Shown in pieces: positions 8,318-19,825 of a DNA stretch of 64,000 bases (its first letter is position 1; each line of letters begins with the position of its first letter). The DNA is from Roseiarcus sp963820095 (GTDB lineage Bacteria; Pseudomonadota; Alphaproteobacteria; Rhizobiales; Beijerinckiaceae): assembly GCA_963820095.1 (NCBI GenBank), contig CAWFZA010000025.1, forward strand, positions 1-64,000, read 5' to 3'. The position numbers and the translations under genes are program-made. A model generated the notes under the pieces. The model saw only the letters and a list, made by a program, of their open reading frames with translations, was not told the origin of the DNA and did no database searches.

Positions 8318-9604
8318 TTAGTATCGCGAGTTGTCGCGCCAACCAATGTCGCGTCGGAAAAATCCATCTGACCATTCTATTCGATCGACGCCTGCGTAAG
8401 CTCGTTGACGCGCCTCAGCAAGATCGCTCCCGAGGGCCGTAATTGTTAAGACACGTCCCCCATCCGCGAAGATAGCGTCGTCGACTTCGCGGGTGCCCCC
8501 ATGAAGAACGACAACTCCTGGCAGCGACTCCGCATCCTCGATTGCTCCAATCCTCGATCCGCGTAGCGGTTGGCCAGGATAGCCTCGCGCGGCCATCACG
8601 ACCGCCACGGCTGTATCCGAGGAAAATCTTGGTGGATCCCCGTGCAGAGTTCCGCTTGCACAGCCAACCAGAAGCGGCAAAAGGTCGTCATCAAGGCGCG
8701 CCAGAATGACCTGCGCCTCAGGATCCCCAAATCGGACGTTGAATTCAATTACCTTTGGCCCGCGCTCGTCGACCATCAAACCCGCGAATAGCAACCCTCG
8801 AAAGGGCGAGCCCCTTTCCTTCATTCCACGCAACGTCGGCGTTATAATTTCAGTCATTACGCGCTGGGTTAATTTTGGGTTCATGATGATTGGGGGAGAA
8901 TAAGCGCCCATCCCACCGGTATTGGGACCCCTATCGCCGTCACCTACACGCTTATGATCCTGCGCGCTGGAGAATGGCATCGCCCTTACGCCATCGCACA
9001 AAGCGAAGAACGAGACTTCCTCACCTTCGAGGCACTCTTCAACGATGATTTCCGTCCCCGCCGGCGCCCAGGCATTGGACAAGAACGTATCGACTGCGAG
9101 TTCTGCCTCTTCAATCGTCGTCGCAACAACGACACCTTTGCCCGCAGCAAGACCGTCAGCCTTAACGACGACCGGCGCGCGCCCCCCGCGGATATGCGTC
9201 TTTGCCGCTTTCGAATCTCGAAAGCGCCGAAAATCGCCGGTTGGGATCCCAAATTCGCCACAGAAATCCTTGGCGTACCCTTTGGATCCTTCGAGCCGCG
9301 CCGCGTCTTTCGTTGGCCCGAAGCACAATATGCCTGCGTGTGTTAATGCGTCCGCCAAACCAGATACCAGCGGAAGCTCGGGCCCAATCACCACCAAATC
9401 AATAGCTGCCTTCTGGCAAAACGGGATCACCTTCGCGTGGTCGGCCGGACTCAAGGTCACGGTCTGAGCGACAGTCGTACAACCCGGATTGCCCGGCGCC
9501 ACATAAAGATTGCCGATCAGAGCAGACTTGGCGCATGCCCTAGCCAATGCATGCTCCCGGGCGCCAGAACCAAGTATCAGCACGTTCGTTCTTCGCCCTT
9601 GCAT
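8318..9604 (-). CDS. purD: Phosphoribosylamine-glycine ligase (GAR synthetase)
   Basis: 428 residues, full length. It joins glycine to 5-phosphoribosylamine using ATP in de novo purine synthesis (cytoplasm). An N-terminal 'NVLILGSGAREHALA' nucleotide fold is followed by the ATP-grasp core 'VVVKADGLAAGKGVVVA' and 'EECLEGEEVSFFALCDG', then 'DHKRVGDGDRGPNTGGMGAY' and the metal-binding 'VIEFNVRFGDPEAQ'. It is convergent with fmt. Other purine genes (purN, purM) lie at 26.2-27.9 kb. Confidence 0.95.
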   Translation of the reverse strand: MQGRRTNVLILGSGAREHALARACAKSALIGNLYVAPGNPGCTTVAQTVTLSPADHAKVIPFCQKAAIDLVVIGPELPLVSGLADALTHAGILCFGPTKDAARLEGSKGYAKDFCGEFGIPTGDFRRFRDSKAAKTHIRGGRAPVVVKADGLAAGKGVVVATTIEEAELAVDTFLSNAWAPAGTEIIVEECLEGEEVSFFALCDGVRAMPFSSAQDHKRVGDGDRGPNTGGMGAYSPPIIMNPKLTQRVMTEIITPTLRGMKERGSPFRGLLFAGLMVDERGPKVIEFNVRFGDPEAQVILARLDDDLLPLLVGCASGTLHGDPPRFSSDTAVAVVMAARGYPGQPLRGSRIGAIEDAESLPGVVVLHGGTREVDDAIFADGGRVLTITALGSDLAEARQRAYAGVDRIEWSDGFFRRDIGWRDNSRY

Positions 9605-9803
9605 CCAACTTTGTCCCGTCTTTAGCTACATTGTCGCGCAGCCATTAGATATTGCGCTAACCCCAAGAGTTAATTGAATCGTAAGGGGATTCTTTTCGCC
9701 AGTCACCCTGCTTGGCTTTCAGTGCACACTGACAAGCGTTTTTCGTTTTTTCAAGCGGCGGATTATCGATCGCCTTGGCGACTCGTACGATCTTCGCGCG
9801 CGG

Positions 9804-9983
9804 ATGAGCAACAGCGCCTGGTTACGGAGCCGTGAAGAAGCCCGTCGGGCATTTCTTCGCGACCTCGAGAATTGTCGCGTTTACGTTCGAGCCTATCTGA
9901 TCGGTCGATTGGCAGGACGCGCCCTGGCGCCGCTGCTTCGGACATGCTTTAACGTGAGCGCGTTTTTAAGGAGCGACGTTTGA
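9804..9983 (+). CDS. Small hypothetical ORF coupled to the zinc-finger gene
   Basis: 59 residues from ATG 9804; the frame is open back to a TGA at about 9674. Arg-rich and helical ('SREEARRAFLRDLENCRVYV'). Its TGA overlaps the next ATG (TGATG, 9981-9985), an arrangement typical of translational coupling, which is the main support. No family recognised; could be a chance frame. Confidence 0.3.
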   Translation: MSNSAWLRSREEARRAFLRDLENCRVYVRAYLIGRLAGRALAPLLRTCFNVSAFLRSDV

Positions 9984-10222
9984 TGGTGGACCGCTCAATT
10001 CCGCACTTTCACAATGATCTCGGCGTCCCTTCGATCAAGGTTGGTGTGAGGGAATTCATGTGCACGGGTGCAAGCCCGCCATTTGACCATCCTCACATTT
10101 TCATCGACATGGGTTCGGACAACGAGGCGATCTGCTCCTATTGCTCGACCCGCTTCGTCTATGACGGCGATCTCAACAGACCTTGTTCGCCGGCCGAGTG
10201 CGAATTGCGCGACGTCGCCTGA
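9983..10222 (+). CDS. Zinc-finger domain protein of the NDUFS6/COG4391 type
   Basis: 79 residues from ATG 9983. A conserved pattern 'DHPHIFIDMGSDNEAICSYC' followed by 'STRFVYDG' places it in the small zinc-finger family related to the mitochondrial complex I accessory subunit NDUFS6; the His/Cys residues of 'HPH...CSYC' would bind zinc. Proteobacterial members are single-domain proteins of this size, with no settled function. It ends 3 bp before the FAD monooxygenase start, so the two are surely co-transcribed. Confidence 0.85.
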   Translation: MVDRSIPHFHNDLGVPSIKVGVREFMCTGASPPFDHPHIFIDMGSDNEAICSYCSTRFVYDGDLNRPCSPAECELRDVA

Positions 10223-10225
10223 CGC

Positions 10226-11407
10226 TTGCCGAGACGCGCAATCATCGCCGGCGCTGGAATCGCCGGACTAGCCACGGCGATAGCGCTGACAGAAGCGGGT
10301 TTCACGGTCGCGATATACGAGAGAGCAAACACACTCGATGAATGCGGCGCCGGACTACAACTCGCTCCGAACGCAACACGCGCCCTGGCTCGGCTTGGCC
10401 TGTTAGAGCGCGTGCTGCCGCTTGCCTCGAGGCCGCAAGCCGTCGTCGTGCTGCGAGGTTCTGATAACGCTGAACTTATGCGGATGCCGCTGGAGGACGC
10501 CGAACGCCGCTGGGGCGCTGCGTATCTGGTTATTCATCGCGCCGATTTGCAGCGCGCGCTCATCGATGCCATTCGCGATCGACCGGGCGTCCAACTGACC
10601 CTCGGCGCGGAGGTTGTTGGCTTTGAGATTGATGGGGCTCTCCTCTCTGTTGAACTGGCGTGCGGGCGGACCCAAATCCGCGACGAAGCCGATCTCCTGA
10701 TGGGAGCGGACGGTTTGCGCTCCCAGGTCCGAGACCAATTAGGCTTTGGAGCTCGGGATAGGGCCACGTTTGCCAGACGGGTGGCCTATCGCGCAATCGT
10801 CAACACCGATAGTGCTAGTCCTCTGTCGACCGAGAATATTGTGTTGCGTCTGGGCAAACGGGCGCATCTCGTCCAGTACGCGTTACGTGGCGGATCGATC
10901 ATCAATTTGGTCGCGACTATTGGCGCACCACCGCCGACCGTCGGGGCTGATGGCGAACAGGACGAAGGGGTCAACCATTCAAGCCTTGAACGGGCTTTCG
11001 CTGGATGGTCGAGGGAAGCCTGCTTGCTGATCAAGGCGCCGGTTCAGTGGCGCGCTCGACCCCTCTATCACCGCCCTGCGGTTTCGACTTTTTCGCTCGG
11101 ACGCGTTGCCCTTGTCGGTGACGCGGCTCACCCGATGGTTCCGTTCCTTGCGCAGGGCGCGGCCCAAGCCATCGAGGACGCGGAAGCGTTAGGCCGCATC
11201 CTCGCTCAAGTACAGGATATCCCGGCGGCTCTCTCGATGTACTCGCGCAATCGCGTCGCCAGGACAGGTCGAGTTCAACGCGAAGCCCTCAAACTTGGCC
11301 GCGTCTACCATATGAGCGGTCCATTGGGCTTCGCTCGAGACACGGCAATGCGTTTGCTCGGGCCGCGTGGCCTCGTCGACCGGTACGACTGGCTTTATGG
11401 AGCGTGA
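10226..11407 (+). CDS. FAD-dependent monooxygenase (UbiH/salicylate hydroxylase type)
   Basis: 393 residues with start TTG 10226. The N-terminal 'AIIAGAGIAGLATAIALTEA' is the GxGxxG dinucleotide fold, 'LMGADGLRSQVRD' is the DG motif, and 'LGRVALVGDAAHPMVPFLAQG' is the FAD ribityl-binding GD motif. These define class A flavoprotein aromatic hydroxylases, which use NAD(P)H and O2. The substrate cannot be read from sequence. Coupling to the zinc-finger gene rather than to a catabolic cluster suggests a housekeeping role. Confidence 0.85.
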   Translation: MPRRAIIAGAGIAGLATAIALTEAGFTVAIYERANTLDECGAGLQLAPNATRALARLGLLERVLPLASRPQAVVVLRGSDNAELMRMPLEDAERRWGAAYLVIHRADLQRALIDAIRDRPGVQLTLGAEVVGFEIDGALLSVELACGRTQIRDEADLLMGADGLRSQVRDQLGFGARDRATFARRVAYRAIVNTDSASPLSTENIVLRLGKRAHLVQYALRGGSIINLVATIGAPPPTVGADGEQDEGVNHSSLERAFAGWSREACLLIKAPVQWRARPLYHRPAVSTFSLGRVALVGDAAHPMVPFLAQGAAQAIEDAEALGRILAQVQDIPAALSMYSRNRVARTGRVQREALKLGRVYHMSGPLGFARDTAMRLLGPRGLVDRYDWLYGA

Positions 11408-11464
11408 CGCTGCGACAGAAGCTCATATGCCATGCCAAACGCCAAGCGCATCCGAGACGCAAGC

Positions 11465-12235
11465 TCAGTGGCGGACGTGAAGAATCTGGCTCAGGAACAG
11501 CTTGGTGCGTTCGTGCCGCGGATGCTGGAAAAAAGGTTGCGGCGCGTTCACCTCGACGATCTCGCCTCCGTCCATGAACACGACCCGATCCGCTGCCTGG
11601 CGGGCGAAACCCATCTCGTGCGTCACGACGATCATTGTCATTCCCTCCTCCGCGAGCACGGTCATAGTATCGAGCACTTCCTTGACCATTTCCGGATCAA
11701 GCGAGGAGGTCGGCTCGTCGAACAGCATGATCTTCGGGGTCATGCACAAGGCACGCGCAATCGCCGCGCGCTGCTGCTGACCGCCTGAGAGCTGGCCGGG
11801 GTATTTGTACGCCTGGTCCAGGATCTTCACGCGCGCAAGCAGTTTCGCCGCCAACTCCTCGGCGTCGTCTTTGCGCATTTTGCGCACCCAGATCGGCGCC
11901 AGCGCGCAATTCTCCAGAATCGTGAGATGCGGAAACAGGTTGAAACTCTGGAACACCATTCCGACTTCCCGTCGTACTTCATCGATGCGTTTGATGTCGT
12001 CTGTCAGTTCCACCCCATCAACCACAATCGACCCGCGCTGGTGCTTCTCAAGCCGATTGACGCACCGAATCAGAGTTGATTTGCCGGAGCCGGACGGACC
12101 GCAGACCACAATGCGCTCCCCGCGCCCCACCGTCAGGTTGATGTTCCGCAGCACGTGAAAGGCGCCATACCATTTGTGGACGCTAGTAAATCGGATCGCG
12201 GCCGCGCCAACGTCGGCCAACGCGCCAGACGTCAC
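11465..12235 (-). CDS. aapP: General L-amino acid ABC transporter ATPase AapP
   Basis: 256 residues. I choose GTG 12233-12235, which overlaps the aapM stop by 4 bases. Walker A 'GPSGSGKS', signature 'LSGGQQQRAAIARAL' and Walker B 'IMLFDEPTSSLDPE' are all intact, with the H-loop 'VVTHEMGFA'. It powers uptake of L-amino acids through AapQM. The reading frame stays open far upstream inside aapM, but that part is shadow. Last gene of aapQMP. Confidence 0.93.
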   Translation of the reverse strand: MTSGALADVGAAAIRFTSVHKWYGAFHVLRNINLTVGRGERIVVCGPSGSGKSTLIRCVNRLEKHQRGSIVVDGVELTDDIKRIDEVRREVGMVFQSFNLFPHLTILENCALAPIWVRKMRKDDAEELAAKLLARVKILDQAYKYPGQLSGGQQQRAAIARALCMTPKIMLFDEPTSSLDPEMVKEVLDTMTVLAEEGMTMIVVTHEMGFARQAADRVVFMDGGEIVEVNAPQPFFQHPRHERTKLFLSQILHVRH

Positions 12236-13362
12236 TTGCGTGCTTTGGCGAGAATTCGCTCGATGTGAGCCGAATAGCGCGCCATCCCGTAGCAGAAACA
12301 GAAATAAAAGATCCCTGCAAAGACGTAACCCGTCACCATGATCGTCGGACCTGCCCAGATCGGGTCTTTCATTGCGTTGTTCATTGCTTCGAGAAAATCC
12401 GTCACCCCAACGACCGAGACGAGCGTGGTGTCCATAAACAAGCCAATGAAATTGTTGACTATGCCTGGTATCACCAAAGTCAGCGCCTGGGGCAATATGA
12501 CGAGCGCCATCATTCGCGAATAGTTCAGTCCAAGCGCCAATGAGGCTTCGTACTGTCCCCGTCCCAACGACTGAAGACCGCCACGCACTTCTTCCGCCAT
12601 ATAGGCGGCGGAGAATATGACGATGCCCGCCAATGGACGCAGCAGACGATCCGGCGTCCATGCTTCGGGTAGGAACAATGGCAGCAGATTGTTCGCCATG
12701 AACAAGACCGTGATGAACGGAACGCCGCGCACGAATTCGATGAAGACGACGCTTGTCGTTCTCACCACCGGCAGCGGCGAACGGCGTCCGAGAGCGAGAA
12801 GCGCGCCGAGCGGCAGGGAGAAAGCGATTCCAACAACTGCGGTCAACAGCGAAACAGAAATACCTCCCCACAGGCCCGTATCGACGATCGGCAGACCAAG
12901 CAGGGATGAGCCGCGCAAGAGAATGAGCGCTGGGATCGGGTAGACGACAAAGAACAAAACTGCGGCCCAGGCGCGCCGGGGCGCGCCGGTCCACAGCAGC
13001 CAGACGATCAAGACGGCGCCGACCGCCTCCACCACGTCGACCCGCCAGCGTTCCGCGATAGGATAAGACCCGAAGCGAAGATAATCCCACTTCGCGATAA
13101 CGAACGCCCAGCAGGCTCCATCCTGATGCTCGCGACAGATGGCGCCATCACTCGCGCTCCAAATCGCGCGCGTCGTGGCCCAGGCCAGCAACTGCGGCAA
13201 AAGGTATGCAAGCAGCGCAATGCAGCCGATGGTGACAAAAGTCGATCCAATCGAGGAAAGGAGATTGGCGCGGGCCCAAGCGAGCGCGACGTTCGACAGC
13301 GTGGGCGGCGCCTCTTCAGGCTCCGCGGCGTCGCGAATGTAAGCTACCGGCTCCACGCTCAC
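12232..13362 (-). CDS. aapM: General L-amino acid ABC transporter permease AapM
   Basis: 376 residues with about eight hydrophobic segments. The ABC permease signature region is 'EEVRGGLQSLGRGQYEASLALG', close to the EAA loop consensus. A long insert after the first membrane segment ('GAICREHQDGACWAF') is typical of AapM/BztC permeases. It overlaps aapQ by 4 bp and aapP by 4 bp, so the three are translationally linked. Confidence 0.93.
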   Translation of the reverse strand: MSVEPVAYIRDAAEPEEAPPTLSNVALAWARANLLSSIGSTFVTIGCIALLAYLLPQLLAWATTRAIWSASDGAICREHQDGACWAFVIAKWDYLRFGSYPIAERWRVDVVEAVGAVLIVWLLWTGAPRRAWAAVLFFVVYPIPALILLRGSSLLGLPIVDTGLWGGISVSLLTAVVGIAFSLPLGALLALGRRSPLPVVRTTSVVFIEFVRGVPFITVLFMANNLLPLFLPEAWTPDRLLRPLAGIVIFSAAYMAEEVRGGLQSLGRGQYEASLALGLNYSRMMALVILPQALTLVIPGIVNNFIGLFMDTTLVSVVGVTDFLEAMNNAMKDPIWAGPTIMVTGYVFAGIFYFCFCYGMARYSAHIERILAKARK

Positions 13363-14534
13363 CGTCCTTTCAGCGCGCAGTGCGCGTTGAAGGCGTTCAG
13401 CGCCGCGGCGACCATGAGCGAAATAATCAGATAGACTGCCATGGTGATTGCCATTACCTGCACCGCCGCCTGCGTCTGGTTGAGGACCGTGCCGGCGAAG
13501 ATCTGCACAAGATCCGGATAGCCAATGAACACGGCTAGCGAAGAATTCTTGACGATGTTGAGGAATTGCGACGTGAGCGGCGGCGTGATGAGTTGCATAG
13601 CCTGCGGAATAACCACCAGCCTCATCGACAAGCCGCGATGCAAGCCGAGCGCGCCCGCCGCCTCGATCTGGCCAACCGGCACTGCTAGGACGCCTGCTCG
13701 AACGATCTCCGCGATGAACGCGGCCGTGAACGTGACAAGTCCAACCACAAGCGCGGCCATTTCCGGGATGATCGGGAGCCCGCCTTTAAGATTGAAGCCG
13801 GACAGCCGCGCTGTATCAAACGAGAACGGCACCCCCCCAATGACCGTGACGAGCGCAGGAAGCCCGAGGATGAGCGCGAGGGCGACGAGCGCGGTTGGCG
13901 GTTGCGCGCCAGTGCGATCTTGTCGGCGACGCGCCCATATGCGAAATCCGACCGCAAGAGCGATCGCCGCCAGGAGCGCCCCTAGAAACCAGACGGCAGA
14001 CCCCCGCGCGACCGGCATTGGCAAGTAGAGACCACGGTTGTTGAGAAAGACGACGTCGCCGATGCTCATCGACTGCCGCGGTCCAGGCAAGGACTTGAGA
14101 ACCGCGTTGTACCAGAAAAGCAAAAGCAAAAGCAGAGGGATGTTGCGCATGACGCTCGTGTAAACGAGCGCAAATCGTGACAAGAGCCAATTGGGGGAAA
14201 GGCGCGCCACGCCAACTACGAACCCCAACAGCGTCGCTAGTGGAATACAAATGACGGCGATGAGAAGAGTGTTGAGCAGCCCGACCCAGAACGCCCGTCC
14301 GTAGGTCGACAGATTCGAATAGCTTATCAGATGGAGATTTATGTCGAAGCCGGCGACATCGTTCCAGAAGCCGAAGCCCATCGGAATGCCGCGGGCGCGC
14401 ATATTGACCACGGCATTGTAGATGGCGCCACAAACCAACGCTCCAATGCCCGCGAGGAGCAATGTTTGGTAGATTAGCCCGCGTATCCGTTGATCATTGA
14501 GCCAAGACGACCGCTTGGCGCGTGCGGGGTCCAT
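13359..14534 (-). CDS. aapQ: General L-amino acid ABC transporter permease AapQ
   Basis: 391 residues, multi-pass membrane protein. 'GFGFWNDVAGFDI' near the N-terminus, 'RNIPLLLLLLFWYNAVLKSLP' and the EAA loop 'AEIVRAGVLAVPVGQIEAAGA' are typical of AapQ/BztB. It is the first gene of the transporter operon. The periplasmic binding protein AapJ normally precedes it, but is absent here and is found at 39859-40944 instead. Confidence 0.93.
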   Translation of the reverse strand: MDPARAKRSSWLNDQRIRGLIYQTLLLAGIGALVCGAIYNAVVNMRARGIPMGFGFWNDVAGFDINLHLISYSNLSTYGRAFWVGLLNTLLIAVICIPLATLLGFVVGVARLSPNWLLSRFALVYTSVMRNIPLLLLLLFWYNAVLKSLPGPRQSMSIGDVVFLNNRGLYLPMPVARGSAVWFLGALLAAIALAVGFRIWARRRQDRTGAQPPTALVALALILGLPALVTVIGGVPFSFDTARLSGFNLKGGLPIIPEMAALVVGLVTFTAAFIAEIVRAGVLAVPVGQIEAAGALGLHRGLSMRLVVIPQAMQLITPPLTSQFLNIVKNSSLAVFIGYPDLVQIFAGTVLNQTQAAVQVMAITMAVYLIISLMVAAALNAFNAHCALKGR

Positions 14535-14622
14535 TCCTCAGGTCCGTGGATCGTTGAGGCGCCTGCCGAGGTCAACCAATAGCTGATAATGGATGGCGGC
14601 GCGCCCGCGCAAGTCCGCCCGC

Positions 14623-15036
14623 TCACCACATGTCGAGGGCGACGCGCGCTTCGTCGGACATACGGCTCTGATCCCAAGGCGGCTCGAAAACCATGTTCAC
14701 CTTCGCCCCGGCAACGCCGGGAACCGCGCTAACCGCATTCTCCACCCACGTCGGCATTTCGCCAGCGACGGGACAAGCCGGCGCAGTCAACGTCATCTCG
14801 ATACTCACAAAGCGATTGTCGTCGATATCAACATTGTAGATGAGGCCGAGTTCGTAGATGTCGGCCGGAATTTCCGGGTCATAGACGGTCTTCAGCGCAG
14901 CGACGATCGCATCCGTCAGCTGATTCAACTCTTCCGGCGCCATCTCCGAAGGCGGTCGGAAAAGAGCGTTGCGACCCACTGGAGCGGCGGGGGTTGCGAC
15001 GTCACTCGCGTGGCTTTGAGCCTCGTCCATGACCAT
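14623..15036 (-). CDS. sufT: Fe-S assembly protein SufT (MIP18/DUF59 family)
   Basis: 137 residues. A disordered N-terminal arm is followed by the DUF59 domain 'IVAALKTVYDPEIPADIYEL' with 'GLIYNVDI', and the conserved Cys in 'LTAPACPVAGEMP'. The family helps mature Fe-S proteins. It lies 3 bp behind sufS and closes the suf operon. Confidence 0.9.
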   Translation of the reverse strand: MVMDEAQSHASDVATPAAPVGRNALFRPPSEMAPEELNQLTDAIVAALKTVYDPEIPADIYELGLIYNVDIDDNRFVSIEMTLTAPACPVAGEMPTWVENAVSAVPGVAGAKVNMVFEPPWDQSRMSDEARVALDMW

Positions 15037-15039
15037 CTC

Positions 15040-16287
15040 CTACTGGAACAGCTTTCGCGCGCGGACCAGGGCTTCCGCCAGCGCCTCGACCTCGTCGAAT
15101 GTATTGTAGAGCGCAAACGAGGCGCGGCAGGTCGAGGTCACGCCGAACCTTTGCAACAGCGGCATCGCGCAATGCGTTCCCGCCCGGACGGCCACCCCCG
15201 ACCGATCGATCAAAGTCGCGATGTCATGCGCGTGCGCGCCTTCCATAGTGAACGAGATGATCGGGCCCTTCCCTTCCGCAGCGCCGATGACGCGCAGCGA
15301 ATTGATCGACGACAGAAGCGTGTGCGCATGGGAGCAGAGCGCTTGCTCGTGCGCGCGAATACGCGCCCGCCCGATCCCCTCGATATAGTCAAGCGCCGCC
15401 CCTAGCCCAATCGCTTGCACGATCGGCGGGGTGCCGGCCTCGAATCGATGCGGCGGATGGTTGTAGGATACCGTCTCCCTCGTGACTTCCTCGATCATCT
15501 CGCCGCCACCCTGGTACGGCGGCAGCTGCTCGAGGCGTTCGCGCTTGCCATAGAGCACGCCAATTCCCGTGGGACCGTATACCTTGTGCCCGGTGAAAAC
15601 GTAGAAGTCGACGTCGAGATCGCGCACGTCGACGTCGAGATGGACCGCTCCTTGCGAGCCATCCACGAGGACCGGGACGCCTCGCTCGTGCGCAATCCGG
15701 ACAATCTCCTTGATCGGGGGCGCGGTCCCAAGGACGTTGGACATCTGCGTTATCGCGACGATCTTCGTTCGATCACTCAGCTCGCGCTCGAACGCGTCGA
15801 GCGAAAAAGAGCCGTCGTCACCCGCGTCAACCCACCGCAACACGGCGCCACTGCGCTCACGATGGAAGTGCCAGGGCACGATGTTCGAGTGGTGCTCCAT
15901 CACACTCAGCACGATCTCGTCGCTGGCGCCAATGTGCGTCTGGCCGAAGCTCGCCGCAACGAGATTGATCGCCTCCGTCGCGGACCGCGTGAACACAATC
16001 TCCTCATGCGAGGCGGCGTTGACGAATCGCCGCACAGTTTCTCGGGCCGCCTCATAAGCCTCGGTCGCGGCGTTAGCCAGATAATGCAAGCCGCGATGCA
16101 CATTTGCATACTCGTGCTCGTAGGCGTAAGTCAGGCGGTCGAGAACCTTCTTCGGCTTTTGAGCCGAAGCCGCGTTGTCGAGATAGACGAGCGGCTTGCC
16201 ATACGGGCGCTCGGCAAGGATTGGAAAGTCGGCGCGTATTGCCTCAACATCATAGGCGTCAACCACCGGTTGGACGATCTTGTTCAC
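15040..16287 (-). CDS. sufS: Cysteine desulfurase SufS
   Basis: 415 residues, class V aminotransferase fold. PLP lysine in 'FYVFTGHKVYGPTG', substrate loop cysteine in 'RAGTHCAMPLLQRFG', N-terminal 'VYLDNAASAQKPK'. It releases sulfur from L-cysteine as a persulfide and passes it to the SufBCD scaffold. Start ATG 16287 overlaps the end of sufD by 4 bp. Confidence 0.95.
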   Translation of the reverse strand: MNKIVQPVVDAYDVEAIRADFPILAERPYGKPLVYLDNAASAQKPKKVLDRLTYAYEHEYANVHRGLHYLANAATEAYEAARETVRRFVNAASHEEIVFTRSATEAINLVAASFGQTHIGASDEIVLSVMEHHSNIVPWHFHRERSGAVLRWVDAGDDGSFSLDAFERELSDRTKIVAITQMSNVLGTAPPIKEIVRIAHERGVPVLVDGSQGAVHLDVDVRDLDVDFYVFTGHKVYGPTGIGVLYGKRERLEQLPPYQGGGEMIEEVTRETVSYNHPPHRFEAGTPPIVQAIGLGAALDYIEGIGRARIRAHEQALCSHAHTLLSSINSLRVIGAAEGKGPIISFTMEGAHAHDIATLIDRSGVAVRAGTHCAMPLLQRFGVTSTCRASFALYNTFDEVEALAEALVRARKLFQ

Positions 16288-17556
16288 GTCTTCGCCTTCC
16301 GTGTTCCAAGCCAGGCGACGAGTTGAGCGCGCAATGGGTCGATTAACGATTGGTCCCCGATTCGGTCGATCGACTCTCCTCCAAAAGCCTCGAGCAGCAT
16401 CGCCTTGGCGTCGCTATTCGCGATGCCGCGCGACTTCAGATAAAATACCTGTTCGGGATCGAGCGAAGCGACCGTCGCTCCGTGTCCACATGCGACATCG
16501 TCGGCAAAGATCTCAAGCTCAGGCTTCTCGTTCATCTGCGCCCGCGGAGACAGGAGAATAGCCTGGGACTTCATGGCGCCATCGGTCTTTTGCGCCGCCT
16601 GCTCGACGATTACCTTCCCCTGAAACACGCCGACGGCGTCGTCATCGACGATCGCGCGATAGAATTCGCGGCTCACGCCCGCCGGGGCAGCGTGAACGAC
16701 TTGCAATGTCGTATCGGCCCGCCGCCTGCCGTCGATGAGCGCAAGTCCGCCAAGCGAGACTTTGGCTTGATCTCCGGTCATCCGGATAAAAATCTGCCGA
16801 CGCGTGAGCTCGCCGCCTGAAACGAGCCCGAAGGCGGAGAGTTCCGCGCTCTTCGCAAGCTCGCAGAGCTGAGTTTCGATATGCAGGCCGGGCTCGTCGC
16901 CGACCACCGCGACGTGCTGCGCCTTCGCGCCACTGGCCAGCATCAACATTGTCGCTGCATGCCGCTGGACGCCCGCATGAGCGCCTTCGAACATTTCGAC
17001 GAACGACGCCCGCGCGTTAGCGTCGAGCACGATGCCTGTGCGCGAATAGACGGAATAGGGCGCGGCCTCATTGCCCAGATGCAAAAGCATGATCGGCTCG
17101 ACAATCTTGGTCTCGCGCGCGACAGAGATTGTTTGCGCCGCGGGGCTCAGCGCCTCGTTGAGGGCCGCCAGAGGATCGTCGACAGCACCCGCCGCCACTG
17201 GCCGCTCTACGATGGAGACGCCCGCCGGGAGGCGATCCGAAAGGTCGGCGATAAAGCGGCCGCCCAGGAAGACGAGTTGCGGCCCCGCCGCGAAACGCTC
17301 GCGCCCGTAAAGGCGGCTTCGCGCCGCTTCAATGTCGCCCTGCGTCGGCGCAGCCCGGATCGGCGCAGCCTCCGCCATGGAGGCGCGCAAGTCAGTGTAG
17401 TGCCAAGCCTCGACGCGCCGAGTTCGGCAATCCGACCGCCGCGAACCGGGCGAAGGCGGCCGCGCGGGCTGGCGACGGCTTACCGCGCTCCTGCTCTGCG
17501 AATTGCTGGGCGAGCGTCCTTTCGGCGGCCGATCGAGTGACGACATGCGCAGTCAT
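16284..17556 (-). CDS. sufD: Fe-S cluster assembly protein SufD (one apparent frameshift)
   Basis: About 424 residues when reassembled. The N-terminus starts at ATG 17556 ('TAHVVTRSAAERTLAQQFAE') and reads to 'FAAVGLPNS'. There one base is missing (about 17420) and the protein continues in the next frame as 'RVEAWHYTDLRASMAEA', a SufD hallmark. The C-terminal beta-helix carries 'DDVACGHGATVASLDPEQ' and 'FYLKSRGI'. SufD pairs with SufB and SufC in the scaffold and helps iron entry. All neighbours in the operon are intact, so the shift is probably a sequence error. Confidence 0.9.
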
Positions 17557-17563
17557 CGGCGAA

Positions 17564-18313
17564 TCACGCAGCCTCCTCCGCGTAGTCGCGATAACCATTG
17601 CGCTCAAGCTCGAGCGCCAGCTCCGGCCCGCCGCTGGCGACAATCCGGCCTTTGGCCATCACATGCACGACATCCGGCCTAATGTGATCCAAGAGCCGCT
17701 GATAGTGCGTAATCACGACAAAACCGCGCTTCGGATTGCGAAGGGCGTTGACCCCTTCGGCGACGACTCGGAGCGCGTCGATGTCGAGCCCCGAATCGGT
17801 CTCGTCGAGGACGGCGACCCGCGGCGTGAGCAGCGCCATCTGCAGCACCTCGAACCTTTTCTTCTCGCCCCCGGAAAAGCCCACATTAAGCGGGCGGCGG
17901 AGCATTTCAGGATCGATCTTTAGCGCCTGCGCCGCTTCGCGCACCCGACGCATGAAATCGGGCGTCGTAAGATCGCTCTCTCCCCGCGCCCGCCGCTGTG
18001 CGTTCAATGCCGCCTTAAGGAAAGTCATCGCGGCTACGCCGGGAATCTCCGTCGGGTACTGGAACGCGAGAAATAGCCCCCTTAGCGCCCGCTCGGTCGG
18101 CTCGAGCTGCAGGAGATCCTCTCCGCCGATTAGAATCTCTCCCGACATAACCTCGTAAGCCGGCTTGCCTGCCAGCACATAGGCCAGCGTCGACTTCCCA
18201 GAGCCGTTCGGACCCATGATAGCCGCGACCTCACCCGCTCTTACGGTGAGGCTGAGGTTATCGAGGATCAGCTTGTCCTCGATTGAAACGCTAAGGTTCT
18301 TAATTTCAAGCAT
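17564..18313 (-). CDS. sufC: Fe-S assembly ATPase SufC
   Basis: 249 residues from ATG 18313 ('MLEIKNLSVSIEDKLIL'); a 5-residue longer upstream start is less likely. Walker A 'GPNGSGKST', the SufC-type signature 'FSGGEKKRFEVLQMALL', Walker B 'VAVLDETDSGLDID' and H-loop 'VITHYQRLL'. It is a soluble ABC-type ATPase that drives the SufBD scaffold. It sits 7 bp upstream of sufD. Confidence 0.95.
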   Translation of the reverse strand: MLEIKNLSVSIEDKLILDNLSLTVRAGEVAAIMGPNGSGKSTLAYVLAGKPAYEVMSGEILIGGEDLLQLEPTERALRGLFLAFQYPTEIPGVAAMTFLKAALNAQRRARGESDLTTPDFMRRVREAAQALKIDPEMLRRPLNVGFSGGEKKRFEVLQMALLTPRVAVLDETDSGLDIDALRVVAEGVNALRNPKRGFVVITHYQRLLDHIRPDVVHVMAKGRIVASGGPELALELERNGYRDYAEEAA

Positions 18314-18355
18314 TTGACAATTTCTCAACTCGTGGGCGTCGCGTCGGGTTGACGG

Positions 18356-19825
<1,470 letters not shown>

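Noticed and set aside
12236..13090. Upstream extension of the aapP frame
   Set aside because: It lies within aapM in another frame; the GTG at 12235 with a 4-bp overlap gives the normal AapP length.
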